64,000 nucleotides of DNA from Halorubrum cibi (GCF_900182635.1 NZ_FXTD01000003.1:62001-126000), one strand, 5' to 3'. Shown: positions 7,559 to 16,368, numbered from the stretch's first letter. Made by a program: numbers and translations. The notes: generated by a model not told the origin, from the sequence alone.

Positions 7559-8131
7559 TCACTCCTCCTCGAGACCGGCCCCCAGGCGGTTCCGGTTCGT
7601 CGCCCGGACGTAGACCGTGGACGAGAGCAGGAACGCGAGGACGATGAGTCCGAGGAGGACGGCCACGGAGACCGAACCGAACGGCGGGACGCCGAGCGCC
7701 TTCATCCCGAGGAGGGCGACGCCGACGAGCGAGAGCCCGAGGAAGTAGTAGCTCCACGGAAGCCGGCTCTCGGGGACGGGTTCGAGGTAGAACTCCACCC
7801 GGCGGACCTTGCCCGTGAGGGCGACGCGTCCCGTCCCGGGGTCGTATCGGATCACGCCGCACTCCTCCAGCATGGGGAGGTGCGTCTGCGTCAGTCCGGA
7901 GTAGACGCGTTTGCGCTGCGTCGCGGTGAGTTCTGCGGGCGGAACGTCGTTCTCGCGGGCGGCCACGTACTCGACGAGGTCGTCGAACGCGACCGGGCGG
8001 TCGGCGTGCGCCTTCAGATACCTGAGCACGTGTCGCCGCCGCTCGTTGCGGAGGATCTCGAAGACCGTCTCGCGAGGAACCGACTCCTTCGCGGCCGCGG
8101 ATCGAAGCGTCCGGCGGAGCGGTGAGGGCAT
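7559..8131 (-). CDS. HTH (DUF7344-like) membrane regulator, paralog 2
   Basis: A 190-residue protein with the same plan as the gene at 1661-2194. The winged-helix-like domain at about residues 18-110 contains EILRNERRRHVLRYL, RKRVYSGLTQTHLPMLEECGVIRYD and an acidic/aromatic linker (PWSYYFLGLS). Two hydrophobic helices follow at about 128-172. The ATG at 8131 gives a compact N-terminus. The stop of paralog 3 lies only ten bases upstream on the same strand, so the two are almost certainly co-transcribed. It is convergent with the small membrane protein of the surface cluster. It is likely a membrane-anchored transcription regulator. Confidence 0.82.
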   Translation of the reverse strand: MPSPLRRTLRSAAAKESVPRETVFEILRNERRRHVLRYLKAHADRPVAFDDLVEYVAARENDVPPAELTATQRKRVYSGLTQTHLPMLEECGVIRYDPGTGRVALTGKVRRVEFYLEPVPESRLPWSYYFLGLSLVGVALLGMKALGVPPFGSVSVAVLLGLIVLAFLLSSTVYVRATNRNRLGAGLEEE

Positions 8132-8141
8132 CGTCGATCAC

Positions 8142-8753
8142 TCAGGTTCTCCCGAAGGGTCGTCGGTGAAGCGCGTTTCGGCGGGTGCGATACATGTGAA
8201 CGCTCGAGGAGACGAGAAACGCCGTGACGACGAGCGCCGCGGTGGTGAACGAGACGACGCCGAAGGCCGTCCCGACGACCACCGCTCCGAGAAGGAGCAG
8301 GACCGCGAGGAGCGAGAGCCCGAGGTAGTACTGCGCCCAGGATATCTCGTTTTCGGGGACGTAATCGAGATAGAACTCGACGTCGGCCATGCCGTCGGTC
8401 GGTCGGAGCTCCCCGCGCCGACTGTCGTACTCGATCACGCCGGTCTCGTCGAGCTTCGGGAGGTGCGTCTGTCGGAGCGCCGTGTACACCCGCTTCCGGT
8501 CCGCGTACTCGACGTCAACGACCCGCTTGTCGTTCTCCCAGGCGGCGATCGTCTCGACCATGTCCCGGAGTTGGAGCCGATCCTCCGGAGACTCCCGGAG
8601 GTACTCGAGCACGTAGCGTCGTCGCTCGTTACAGAGGACGTCGAAGATCTCGTCGCGCGTCGGACCCTCCGATCCGGCCGTCCCCGCCGAGCCGATGTCT
8701 GAGAGGTCCGCCGCCTCCTCGGTCGTCTTGAGGTCGGTGTGTCCCCCCATCAT
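8142..8753 (-). CDS. HTH (DUF7344-like) membrane regulator, paralog 3
   Basis: A 203-residue protein: an N-terminal 35-residue linker, then the HTH domain with EIFDVLCNERRRYVLEYL and RKRVYTALRQTHLPKLDETGVIEYD, then EISWAQYYLGLS and two helices at the C-terminus. The start at 8753 is the first of two consecutive ATGs. A TTG seven codons upstream is less likely, because an AT-rich TATA-like stretch (about 8778-8795) stands about 30 bases before the ATG, as expected for a leaderless message. It forms a two-gene unit with paralog 2 and is divergent from paralog 4. Confidence 0.82.
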   Translation of the reverse strand: MMGGHTDLKTTEEAADLSDIGSAGTAGSEGPTRDEIFDVLCNERRRYVLEYLRESPEDRLQLRDMVETIAAWENDKRVVDVEYADRKRVYTALRQTHLPKLDETGVIEYDSRRGELRPTDGMADVEFYLDYVPENEISWAQYYLGLSLLAVLLLLGAVVVGTAFGVVSFTTAALVVTAFLVSSSVHMYRTRRNALHRRPFGRT

Positions 8754-9196
8754 CCCGGGGACTACAGAAAGCAATCACTAATAATTAATTAATTTCACAT
8801 TAAATAGTCTATGAATCTGACGACGGGGAGCCGGTCGGAGTCAGTGCGACGCGAGCGCGGCCGCTTTCGGCCACATCGAGTGCTCAAGCGCCGACAGGGG
8901 CGAACGGATCGGTGGCGAAATGTTCGATTTCGGCGTATTAATGTATGGATAAAAAAATATGGGAACGGTTAATATGTGACGATGTGTCTGACAGCGTGAC
9001 GATACGCGGCGGATCCGCGCTCGCCCGCGCTCGGCCGGCATGTGCCATCGGAGGCGGAAATTTCCCGGAAACGACCTCCTCCCGCGGGAGCGGCCGCCGC
9101 TCGCGACCGTTCGGTCGTTCGGCCTCCGAACGCGGTCGAACCACGGCCGAACCGGTCCGATCGGAACCTACGGGCGAACAGGAGACGACTACCCAA
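8754..9196. other. Divergent promoter region between HTH paralogs 3 and 4
   Basis: A 443-bp gap with two AT-rich islands: 8775-8815, serving the minus-strand gene, and 8935-8975, containing ATAAAAAAATATG in plus orientation. The frame of paralog 4 stays open back to 8945, but that stretch is Arg/Ser/Pro-rich and looks non-coding. If transcription starts just after the plus-strand island, paralog 4 would have a leader of more than 200 bases. Confidence 0.5.
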
Positions 9197-9859
9197 ATGG
9201 ATCAGATATCATCGGAACGAGACGACGTATCGGACGGCGATCCCAGCGAGTCGATGGATCCCGTGGCGGCCGAAGACGAGGCAGCGGACGATGAGAGGGT
9301 GCCCGACGACGAAGACCCGACCGGCGGGGACGCGGCCGGCGACGGCGGCGATCCGAACCACATTCCGACCGACGAGGTGTTCGCGCTGTTGAGCAACGGA
9401 CGCCGCAGACACGTGCTGCGGTTCCTCCGGCGAAACGACGGCGAGATCAAGCTCCGCGAACTGGCGACGGCGATCGCCGCCGAGGAGAACGGTCTCGACC
9501 CCGTCGAAGTGACGTACACGCAGCGGAAACGGCTCTACACGTCCTTGTATCAGTCACACCTCCCGCGGATGGAGCGCAGCGGCGTGGTCGAGTACGACCG
9601 GAACTCGGGGTTGGTGTCGCTCGCGCCGGCGGCGGACGACTTCGAGGCGTATCTCGAGGTCGTCGGCGAGAACGAGTTCACCTGGTCCGAGTTCTATCTC
9701 GGATTGACCGCGCTCTTCGTCGCGATTACCCTCGCGTACGCCACCGGAACGCCGCCGTTCGCCGCGCTCGGTCCGGCCGTCGTGATGGCCGCGATGACGG
9801 CCCTGCTTCTCGTCGCGGCGGTCGCACACGTTCGGTACACTCGCGGGCGACAGCTCTGA
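9197..9859 (+). CDS. HTH (DUF7344-like) membrane regulator, paralog 4
   Basis: A 220-residue protein. Residues 1-55 are a highly acidic linker. The HTH domain follows, with EVFALLSNGRRRHVLRFL and RKRLYTSLYQSHLPRMERSGVVEYD, then NEFTWSEFYLGLT and two helices ending near residue 210. The start was set at the ATG at 9197, which begins the acidic linker; an in-frame ATG at 8945 would add 84 residues of non-haloarchaeal-looking composition. It is divergent from paralogs 3 and 2. Its proximity to the surface-protein cluster makes these genes a likely target, though this is inference. Confidence 0.8.
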   Translation: MDQISSERDDVSDGDPSESMDPVAAEDEAADDERVPDDEDPTGGDAAGDGGDPNHIPTDEVFALLSNGRRRHVLRFLRRNDGEIKLRELATAIAAEENGLDPVEVTYTQRKRLYTSLYQSHLPRMERSGVVEYDRNSGLVSLAPAADDFEAYLEVVGENEFTWSEFYLGLTALFVAITLAYATGTPPFAALGPAVVMAAMTALLLVAAVAHVRYTRGRQL

Positions 9860-9897
9860 TCGACGGGCGACGCTCGAGGGTCGAGGGTCGAGGTCGC

Positions 9898-9931
9898 CGC
9901 GCGGGGACCGCCACCGCGCGGGGACCGCCAC
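9898..9931. repeat. Two tandem copies of a 17-bp GC-rich unit
   Basis: The unit CGCGCGGGGACCGCCAC occurs at 9898-9914 and 9915-9931, followed by a partial third copy, between HTH paralog 4 and the photolyase. It is preceded by a GGGTCGA triplication at 9878-9893. It is probably slippage-generated. Confidence 0.7.
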
Positions 9932-9983
9932 CGCGCGAGCGACGTGACGGTGGTTTCACGGTCCCGGCCGCCGTGGGACCTCC

Positions 9984-11477
9984 ATGGAACTGTTCTGGCA
10001 TCGACGCGATCTCCGGGTCGCGGACAACGTCGGGCTCGCGGCCGCGGCCGACCGCGACGCGGTCGCGCCCGTCTTCGTCTTCGATCCCGACGTGCTCGCA
10101 CACGCGAGCGACGTCCGCGTTCGGCGCCTGCTCGACGGCTTGCGGGCGCTTCTCGACGCCTACCGCGACCGCGGGAGCGACCTCCTCGTCGCCCGCGGCG
10201 ACCCGGAAACCGTTCTCCCGGCGGTCGCCGCCGACCTCGACGCGGAGCGCGTGGTGTGGAACCGGGACTACTCGGGGCTGGCCCGCGACCGCGACGCGGC
10301 GGTGCGGCGGGCACTCGACGCGGCCGGGATCGCCCGCGAGGCGCACCACGACAGGGTGTTACACGAACCCGACTCGATCCGGACGAACGCCGGCGACCCC
10401 TACTCCGTCTACTCCTACTACCGGAAGAAGTGGCGGGATCGTGAGAAGGACGCGCCGGTTCCGACGCCCGAGGAGCCGGATCTGCTCGACGAGAAAGAGC
10501 TCGCAGGAAGCGGTCTCGCGGAGAGGGTGACGGGCGTCCTCGAAGCGGACGACGCGAACGTCGCCGTCGGCGACCTCCCGACGCCCGCCGATTTGGGGTT
10601 CGCGGAGCCAGAGGCCGCCGTCGGCCCGGCCGGAACCGAGGCGGCCAGAGAGCGGCTCGAGGCGTTCCTCGCCGAGGACGTGTTCTCCTACGAGGACGAC
10701 CGCGACCACCCGACCCGCGAGGGGACCTCCCGGCTCTCGACGTTCCTGAAGTACGGCGAGATCGGGATCCGGGAAGTGTACGCCGCCACGGAGGAGTCGA
10801 TGGCGGCCGCGGAGTCCGGCGATCGACCCGAGGACGACGCCGCGGGGAGCGTCGAGGAGTTCCGGGCGCAGCTCGCGTGGGGCGAGTTCTACGCGCAGGT
10901 GCTGTTTCACAACCCGTCGGTAGTCACGAAGAACTACAAGGAGTACGAGGCGGGGATCGACTGGCGCGACGATCCCGAGGAGATCGCGGCGTGGAAGCGC
11001 GGTGAGACGGGGTATCCGATCGTCGACGCGGGAATGCGCCAGCTCCGCGAGGAGGCGTACGTCCATAACCGCGTCCGGATGATCGTGGCCTCCTTCCTGA
11101 CGAAGGACCTGCTCGCAGACTGGCGACACGGCTACGACCACTTCCGCGAGACGTTGGCCGACCACGACACGGCCAACGACAACGGCGGGTGGCAGTGGGC
11201 GGCCTCGACCGGGACCGACGCACAGCCGTACTTCCGGATCTTCAACCCGATGACGCAGGGCGAACGCTACGACCCGGACGCCGAGTACATCGCGAGATAC
11301 GTCCCCGAGCTTCGCGGCGTCGCAAGCGAGGTCGTCCACGGCTGGCACGAATGCTCGCCGACCCAACGGACAAACGCCGCGCCAGACTATCCCGATCCGA
11401 TCGTCGACCACTCGGCGCGCCGCGAGGAAGCGCTCGCGATGTACAAGCGCGCCCGCGGCGAGGACCCCGAGGAGTAG
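9984..11477 (+). CDS. phr: Deoxyribodipyrimidine photolyase (cryptochrome/photolyase family)
   Basis: A 497-residue flavoprotein that repairs UV-induced pyrimidine dimers using blue light. The N-terminal alpha/beta antenna domain starts MELFWHRRDLRVADN. The C-terminal FAD domain carries the family signatures: TSRLSTFLKYGEIGIREV, QLAWGEFYAQVLFHNP, WKRGETGYPIVDAGMRQL, YVHNRVRMIVASFLTKDLL and NDNGGWQWAASTGTDAQPYFRIFNP. Length and motif order are those of class I CPD photolyases. The ATG start gives the canonical N-terminus. It is a single gene with no operon partner; a strong hairpin lies downstream. Expected substrate: cyclobutane pyrimidine dimers in DNA. Confidence 0.96.
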   Translation: MELFWHRRDLRVADNVGLAAAADRDAVAPVFVFDPDVLAHASDVRVRRLLDGLRALLDAYRDRGSDLLVARGDPETVLPAVAADLDAERVVWNRDYSGLARDRDAAVRRALDAAGIAREAHHDRVLHEPDSIRTNAGDPYSVYSYYRKKWRDREKDAPVPTPEEPDLLDEKELAGSGLAERVTGVLEADDANVAVGDLPTPADLGFAEPEAAVGPAGTEAARERLEAFLAEDVFSYEDDRDHPTREGTSRLSTFLKYGEIGIREVYAATEESMAAAESGDRPEDDAAGSVEEFRAQLAWGEFYAQVLFHNPSVVTKNYKEYEAGIDWRDDPEEIAAWKRGETGYPIVDAGMRQLREEAYVHNRVRMIVASFLTKDLLADWRHGYDHFRETLADHDTANDNGGWQWAASTGTDAQPYFRIFNPMTQGERYDPDAEYIARYVPELRGVASEVVHGWHECSPTQRTNAAPDYPDPIVDHSARREEALAMYKRARGEDPEE

Positions 11478-11525
11478 AGCCGGCCGAACGCCGAGGAACG
11501 GAGACTCCGTCGAGAGCCGTTGAGG

Positions 11526-11541
11526 GTGACGTCTTCGTCAC
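11526..11541. terminator. Small hairpin after the photolyase gene
   Basis: GTGACG (11526-11531), loop TCTT, CGTCAC (11536-11541). It lies 50 bases after the photolyase stop and is a possible terminator or processing site. Confidence 0.4.
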
Positions 11542-11669
11542 TTCCTTCGATCAGTACGGAGAATCACGTACCGTAGAGCACCGCCCCACTGGCACCGCAC
11601 CGGAGATCCGTTCGGTACAGCGTTCGAATCGTACGAGTCGCCCGAAGCACAGTGTGACCCACGTCCGTC

Positions 11670-11707
11670 GCTCACTCGACCACACGACGGTGTGCGGTCG
11701 AGTGAGC
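11670..11707. terminator. Perfect 12-bp inverted repeat between convergent genes
   Basis: GCTCACTCGACC (11670-11681) pairs perfectly with GGTCGAGTGAGC (11696-11707), and an inner ACAC/GTGT pairing extends the hairpin. It lies between the convergent photolyase and DUF4242 genes. A bidirectional terminator or a protein-binding palindrome are both possible. Confidence 0.5.
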
Positions 11708-11754
11708 AGATGCGCGATCAGCCGCACACGCTGCGGTGTCTCGGCGGGCCGACT

Positions 11755-12003
11755 TCACTCACCCTGTTCGACCTCGAAGATCTCGTCCGCGGTGAGGCCG
11801 TGGGCCTCCTTGTGGACCAGTTCTCCTGCTTCTTTGTTCGGACCCTCAAAGAGGCAGAAAACGGCCCCTTCGTCAGGATCCACCCAGTAGTTCAGGTATT
11901 TCACGCCGTGTTTTTCCTGCGTCTCGACGTCCTTTTTGTGGGCTTCCACAACGTCCTCGACGCTTGCATCGACATCCCTGTGAACGTCCATATAGAGTGG
12001 CAT
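11755..12003 (-). CDS. DUF4242 (nickel-binding SCO4226-like) small protein
   Basis: An 82-residue acidic protein starting MPLYMDVHRDVD, with the typical AHKKDVETQEKHGVKYLNYWVDPDEGAVFCLFEGPN core and VHKEAHGLTADEIFEVEQGE ending. This matches the DUF4242 ferredoxin-like fold, whose Streptomyces member SCO4226 was described as nickel-binding. His at residues 8 and near 57 and 61 and the Cys near 46 could ligate metal. A GTG nine codons upstream is an alternative start; the ATG gives the family N-terminus. The cellular role is unknown. It is monocistronic, convergent with the photolyase. Confidence 0.85.
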   Translation of the reverse strand: MPLYMDVHRDVDASVEDVVEAHKKDVETQEKHGVKYLNYWVDPDEGAVFCLFEGPNKEAGELVHKEAHGLTADEIFEVEQGE

Positions 12004-12334
12004 ATCCACGTCTACATGAGACAGGAGCACGGTTAGTTATTGAGCGTCATTTTCCAGTACGACGCGATTATTTGAGTGACCGTACGTCCGTCTGGGATTC
12101 TCGGAGATCTTCGATCGGTATGGGCCGACTACGGGGATTACTACGGGAACCGGCAACAGGAGTCGCGCGGTACGTCTCACACGGCTATCCGATCGCTCCA
12201 CCTGGCGAAGCTCTCGACGGCAATACGCACGTCTCGTCGATCGATCGACTCGGACCGAAATACCCACCGGAGAGCCGGACGAGTCGATGTCATCCGTCGC
12301 GGGAGTTTATGCCGCCGCGGCGACAGTCGGATCC
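12004..12334. other. Divergent upstream region, DUF4242 gene and trans-sulfuration gene
   Basis: About 330 bases without a gene. A slightly AT-rich stretch around 12035-12075 (GCGATTATTTGAG) lies close to the start of the minus-strand DUF4242 gene and probably includes its promoter. Nothing else stands out. Confidence 0.4.
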
Positions 12335-13540
12335 ATGACCGACGAGCGAGGAGACGGGCCGGACCGCGACCGGAGATCCGACGGGCGGGACTTCGAGACG
12401 CGGGAGGTTCACGCGAGCGCGCGGACCGACCAGTACGGCGCGCTCGCGACGCCGATATACGCCAACTCGACGTACGAGTACGACGCGATGGACGGCCCCC
12501 GCGGAGACCACCGCTACTCGCGGATCTCGGGGCCGACGCGGGGAGAACTCGAGGTGGCGTTCGCCGACCTCGAGAGTGCGAGCCACGCGAGCGCGTTCGC
12601 CAGCGGCATGGCCGCCATCGACGCGGTGTGCTCGCTCCTGACCGCCGGCGACCACGTCGTCGTCGGCGAGAGCGTCTACGCCGAGACCCACGAGCTTTTG
12701 ACCCGCGTGTACGCCGACTACGGGATCGAGACGACGGTCGTCGACTCGACCGACCCCGACGCGATCGCCGACGCCATGCGCCCGGAGACCGCGATGGTGT
12801 ACGCCGAGACGCCGACGAACCCGACGCTCCGAGTCGTCGACCTCGAGGCGACCGCCGCCGTCGTCGACGCTCACGAGGAGGATCCCCTGCTCGTCGTCGA
12901 CAACACCTTCGCGTCGCCGTACCTCCAGCGCCCGATCGAGTACGGGGCCGACCTGGTGGTCGAGTCGCTCACGAAGTACGTCGGCGGCCACTCCGACCTC
13001 GTCGCCGGCGCGGTCGCCACCCGCGATTCCGACCTCGCCGAGGAGATCGCCTACTACCAGTACCTCCGCGGCGGCACGCCCGGCCCGTTCGCCTCCTTTC
13101 TCGCGCTCCGCGGGATCAAGACGCTCTCCGCGCGGATGGAGCGGCACTGCCGGAACGCGACGGCGATCGCGGCGCTCTGTGACGGCCACGAGGCCGTCGA
13201 GCGAGTGTACTATCCGGGCCTGGAGTCGCACCCGAACCACGCGGTCGCCCGCGAACAGATGGCCGACTTCGGCGGCATGGTGAGCGTCGAGTTCTCGGGC
13301 GGCCGGGAGGCGGCCGCGGCCTTCGCCGCCGACCTCGACGTGTTCGTCCTCGCGGAGAGCCTCGGCGGCGTCGAGAGCCTCGCGGAGCACCCGGCGACGA
13401 TGACTCACCAGGACTTCTCGCGGGAGCAGCTGGAACGGGCCGGGATCCCGCCGGGGCTCGTCCGGCTGAGCGTCGGCACCGAGGCGCGCGACGACCTGCT
13501 TCGGGACGTAGAGGCGTCTCTCGACCGGCTTATGGAGTGA
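12335..13540 (+). CDS. Cys/Met metabolism PLP enzyme (cystathionine gamma-synthase/lyase family)
   Basis: A 401-residue PLP-dependent trans-sulfuration enzyme. It has the family blocks TREVHASARTDQYGALATPIYANSTY-like substrate loop, RYSRISGPTRGELE, ASAFASGMAAID, ETPTNPTLRVVD, DNTFASPYLQRP and the PLP-lysine region ESLTKYVGGHSD, then VSVEFSGG and LGGVESLAEHPATMTH. The start is the ATG at 12335; an upstream in-frame codon at 12287 would add an Ala-rich segment with no family match. Cystathionine gamma-synthase, gamma-lyase and O-acetylhomoserine sulfhydrylase share these motifs, so the exact reaction in methionine/cysteine metabolism cannot be fixed here. Confidence 0.9.
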   Translation: MTDERGDGPDRDRRSDGRDFETREVHASARTDQYGALATPIYANSTYEYDAMDGPRGDHRYSRISGPTRGELEVAFADLESASHASAFASGMAAIDAVCSLLTAGDHVVVGESVYAETHELLTRVYADYGIETTVVDSTDPDAIADAMRPETAMVYAETPTNPTLRVVDLEATAAVVDAHEEDPLLVVDNTFASPYLQRPIEYGADLVVESLTKYVGGHSDLVAGAVATRDSDLAEEIAYYQYLRGGTPGPFASFLALRGIKTLSARMERHCRNATAIAALCDGHEAVERVYYPGLESHPNHAVAREQMADFGGMVSVEFSGGREAAAAFAADLDVFVLAESLGGVESLAEHPATMTHQDFSREQLERAGIPPGLVRLSVGTEARDDLLRDVEASLDRLME

Positions 13541-13565
13541 ATCGCTACCGGGGCGCGGGTCCCGG

Positions 13566-14162
13566 CTACAACCCCTCGAGCGTGCCCCGATCGACCGCCT
13601 CCGCGTCCATCGGCTGGCCGCCGTACTCGGCGACGAACGCCTCGACGTCCGACTCCTCGCTGAAGGGGATCGGATCCGGTCCCATCGATCCGACCACGTC
13701 GCTGCCGGCGACCACCGTGAGTTCGGTCGTTCGCGCGAACGCCGACGACTCGACGTGCGAGGAGAACATGACGTCTCCGCCCTCCTCGAAGACTTCCTGG
13801 TCGACGGTCGAGTAGTCCGTGAGGAAGGTCGCGAGGGGGTCACGCCCGCCGTCCTCGGCGTCGAACCGGTAGGTGTACGTACAGACGCTGCTACAGAACT
13901 GTGCCGGCCTGCCGCCCTCGGGCTCGTCGTCCGCGAAGTGGACCTGCCCGACCGGACCGGGGTGGTCGCGGACGATCATCCCGCACTGGTCGCAGGCCCG
14001 TTCGCCGTCGAGTGACACCGGCGAGATCGACGCCCCGCCGTCCCCGCCCGAACCGCCGCCGAGACAGCCGGCCAGCGCCAGCGGGACCGCGCTCGCGACA
14101 CCGCCCAACACCCGTCGCCGCGACCGCGGAGCCGACGCCGCCGAACCGGTACGTTCCTTCAT
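13566..14162 (-). CDS. nosL: NosL-type copper-binding lipoprotein
   Basis: A 198-residue lipoprotein. RSRRRVLGG (Tat-like) leads into a hydrophobic stretch and a lipobox ending LAGC (Cys at about residue 33). The mature part carries the NosL hallmark CDQCGM motif, a second PAQFCSSVCTY cysteine cluster and the C-terminal PIPFSEESDVEAFVAEYGG segment. NosL proteins bind Cu(I) and help mature the CuZ centre of nitrous-oxide reductase; here it would work outside the membrane. The start is the ATG at 14162, close to the signal. It is divergent from nosD-nosF-nosY, sharing a short promoter region of about 105 bases. Confidence 0.88.
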   Translation of the reverse strand: MKERTGSAASAPRSRRRVLGGVASAVPLALAGCLGGGSGGDGGASISPVSLDGERACDQCGMIVRDHPGPVGQVHFADDEPEGGRPAQFCSSVCTYTYRFDAEDGGRDPLATFLTDYSTVDQEVFEEGGDVMFSSHVESSAFARTTELTVVAGSDVVGSMGPDPIPFSEESDVEAFVAEYGGQPMDAEAVDRGTLEGL

Positions 14163-14268
14163 CGGCCGAACCTTCGAATCCGGGCGCCTTAGCCCCTCGG
14201 AACGGATCCGCACGCTCGTTCGAGGAACGAACCAGATCGGCTATACGCCGGGGGATCGAACCCTCAAC

Positions 14269-16368
14269 GTGGCGATCATCGACCCCTACGGCGAGCGGTT
14301 CGGACGGGCCTTCCTCGTGGTCGCGGTCCTCGCGGTCCTCGCCGGGGTCGCGACCGCCGGCGCGTACGCGGCTGACCCCTCGACGGCGACTCCCGATCCC
14401 GTCGCCTACGACGACGCCGTCGAGCTCGGGCTCTCCTCGGAGACCGACGAGCTGATGGCCGGATCGGCGCGGATCCCCCGCGTCCAGGTCTTCTACTCGC
14501 AGCTCCAGTACGTGGTCGGCTACAACGGGATCGAGTCGTTCGCGACGACGCTCGACGGCGACCGGACCGAGCGCCAGTTCGGCTACCCGCTCGTCGTCTA
14601 CGTCGAGACGTTCGACGACGGGAACCCCGGCGTGACCGACGGGGGACTCTTCGAGGCCGAGCGGGCGACTGAGTGGGTCCCCGCAGACGACGCGGCCTAC
14701 GTCGTCGGGAGCGCGGCCAGCAGTCCGGCGGGTGAGACCGTCGTCCCCTTCTCGGAGCGCGCGAACGCCGAGCGGTTCGCGGCCGAACACGGCGGGCGCG
14801 TCGTCGACTGGAGGGCCGTCCGGGACCGGTCGTTCGACGTCGACTCGGCGGCGACCGTTCGATCGATGGCTCCCGCCCGCTGGGTCGAGGCCGACGAGCG
14901 GATCGCGGACGCGACCGCGAAGGAGCGTTCCGGCGAGGACGGCGGCGGCGACCGCGTCGGCGACGTGATCGTCGTCGGCGAGGACGCGCCGACGATCGAC
15001 GCGGCGGCTCGCGCCGCGCCGCCGAACGCGACCGTGGTCGTCCCGCCGGGCACCTACGAGGAGACGGTCACGGTGAACGAGTCGGTGACGATCGCGGGCG
15101 AGGACGCGCGGGTCCGCGGCGACGGGAACGGCTCGGTGATCGCGGTCCGTGCGCCGAACGTGACCCTCTCCGGGCTGTCGATAGACGGCGTGGGGAACCG
15201 GACGCGCGACCCCGAGGCCGCACGCGAGGCGGCCGAGGAGGACGGGACCTGGGACACGAACATCCAGCTCGGGTACGGCCACGGCGACGCAGGGATCCTC
15301 GCCGTCGACGCGCCCGGACTCCTCGTCGACGACGTCGCGGTCGAGACGAACGCGAGCGGCGTGCTCCTGCGGGAGGGTTCCGACGCGGTGATCCGCGACC
15401 TCCGCGTCGACGGCAGCGACGACTGGCGCGACGGGTTCATGGGCGTCACCGGGATGGAGTCGCGGGTGACCGTGACCGACAGCCGGTTCGAGGGCGGCCG
15501 CGACGGGGTCTACCTCCACCGCGCCGACGGCTCCGTGATCCGGAACTCGACGTTCGTCGGCAATCGGTACGGCACCCACCTCATGTACACCGGCGACGCC
15601 CTGATCGCGGACAACGCCTTCCGGAACGCCGAGTTCGGCGGGATCACGGTGATGACCCGGCCGTCCGGGAACGCGATCGTCGGCAACGACGTCCGCGACT
15701 CCGGCGCGGGGATCCAGGCGTCCGGCACGCGGTCGTACGTCGGCTACAACACGCTCGCGGACAACGGGCTCGGGTTCTCGACCAGCGCGCGCGGGTCGCT
15801 GTACGAGCGCAACGTCGCCGTCGACAACGAGGTGGGCGCGCACGCGACCACGGTGGTTCCCTCGAGCCGGGTCGTGGCGAACGACTTCGTCGGCAACGAC
15901 CGTCACGCGGAGGCCGGCCCCGGCGCGCTGCGGGTCTGGGCCGCCGGCGACCGCGGGAACTACTGGGAGGGCGCGAACGTCGGGCTCCACGAGCCCGGCG
16001 AGCGGGCGTACCGGCCGACCGCCCCGGTCGACGCCGCGCTCCACCGCGAGCCCGCCGCGGCGGCGGTGCGGGAGTCGCCCGCGGCGGCCCTCCTCGACCG
16101 GCTCTACGGGACAGTCCCCGGCGCGCGGTCCGGGAGCATCGTCGACCCCTCGCCGGCTCCGGAGCCGTACGCTCCCGAGCGTGTCGCGGCTGCATCGGAT
16201 CCGGACTCCGCGCCGATCCGTCCCGACTGGCGAGAGGAACTCGACCCCGCGACGACCGCAGCCACCAACGGAATGAACACACACGATCGGAACGCGACGA
16301 ACGAGACCGTGAGCCAGGTAGCGACCGCGGGACCGCGACGCCCCGCCGACGCGGAGGGCCGCCGATGA
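14269..16368 (+). CDS. nosD: NosD with an N-terminal NosL-like domain
   Basis: A protein of about 699 residues. A membrane helix at about residues 13-32 (LVVAVLAVLAGVATAGAYA) is followed by a NosL-like region of about 150 residues (VFYSQLQYVVGYNGIESF, GYPLVVYVETF, DAAYVVGS, VVPFSERANAERFAAEHGGRVVDW) that lacks the CxxCGM metal motif. A right-handed beta-helix with carbohydrate-binding/NosD repeats then runs from about residue 235 to 570 (TIDAAARAAPPNATVVVPPGTYEETVTV, then many N-x-F/G repeats). No ATG precedes the transmembrane segment closely; the GTG at 14269 was chosen, so the start is uncertain. It overlaps nosF by four bases. With NosF and NosY it supports maturation of N2O reductase. 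Confidence 0.85.
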   Translation: MAIIDPYGERFGRAFLVVAVLAVLAGVATAGAYAADPSTATPDPVAYDDAVELGLSSETDELMAGSARIPRVQVFYSQLQYVVGYNGIESFATTLDGDRTERQFGYPLVVYVETFDDGNPGVTDGGLFEAERATEWVPADDAAYVVGSAASSPAGETVVPFSERANAERFAAEHGGRVVDWRAVRDRSFDVDSAATVRSMAPARWVEADERIADATAKERSGEDGGGDRVGDVIVVGEDAPTIDAAARAAPPNATVVVPPGTYEETVTVNESVTIAGEDARVRGDGNGSVIAVRAPNVTLSGLSIDGVGNRTRDPEAAREAAEEDGTWDTNIQLGYGHGDAGILAVDAPGLLVDDVAVETNASGVLLREGSDAVIRDLRVDGSDDWRDGFMGVTGMESRVTVTDSRFEGGRDGVYLHRADGSVIRNSTFVGNRYGTHLMYTGDALIADNAFRNAEFGGITVMTRPSGNAIVGNDVRDSGAGIQASGTRSYVGYNTLADNGLGFSTSARGSLYERNVAVDNEVGAHATTVVPSSRVVANDFVGNDRHAEAGPGALRVWAAGDRGNYWEGANVGLHEPGERAYRPTAPVDAALHREPAAAAVRESPAAALLDRLYGTVPGARSGSIVDPSPAPEPYAPERVAAASDPDSAPIRPDWREELDPATTAATNGMNTHDRNATNETVSQVATAGPRRPADAEGRR

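Noticed and set aside
8945-9196. N-terminal extension of HTH paralog 4 from the upstream in-frame ATG
   Set aside because: The added 84 residues are basic and Arg/Ser/Gly-rich, unlike the acidic linker that follows, and the other three paralogs lack such an extension.
13891-16284. A 797-codon minus-strand frame opposite nosD
   Set aside because: Shadow of the nosD coding frame; no motif, atypical composition.
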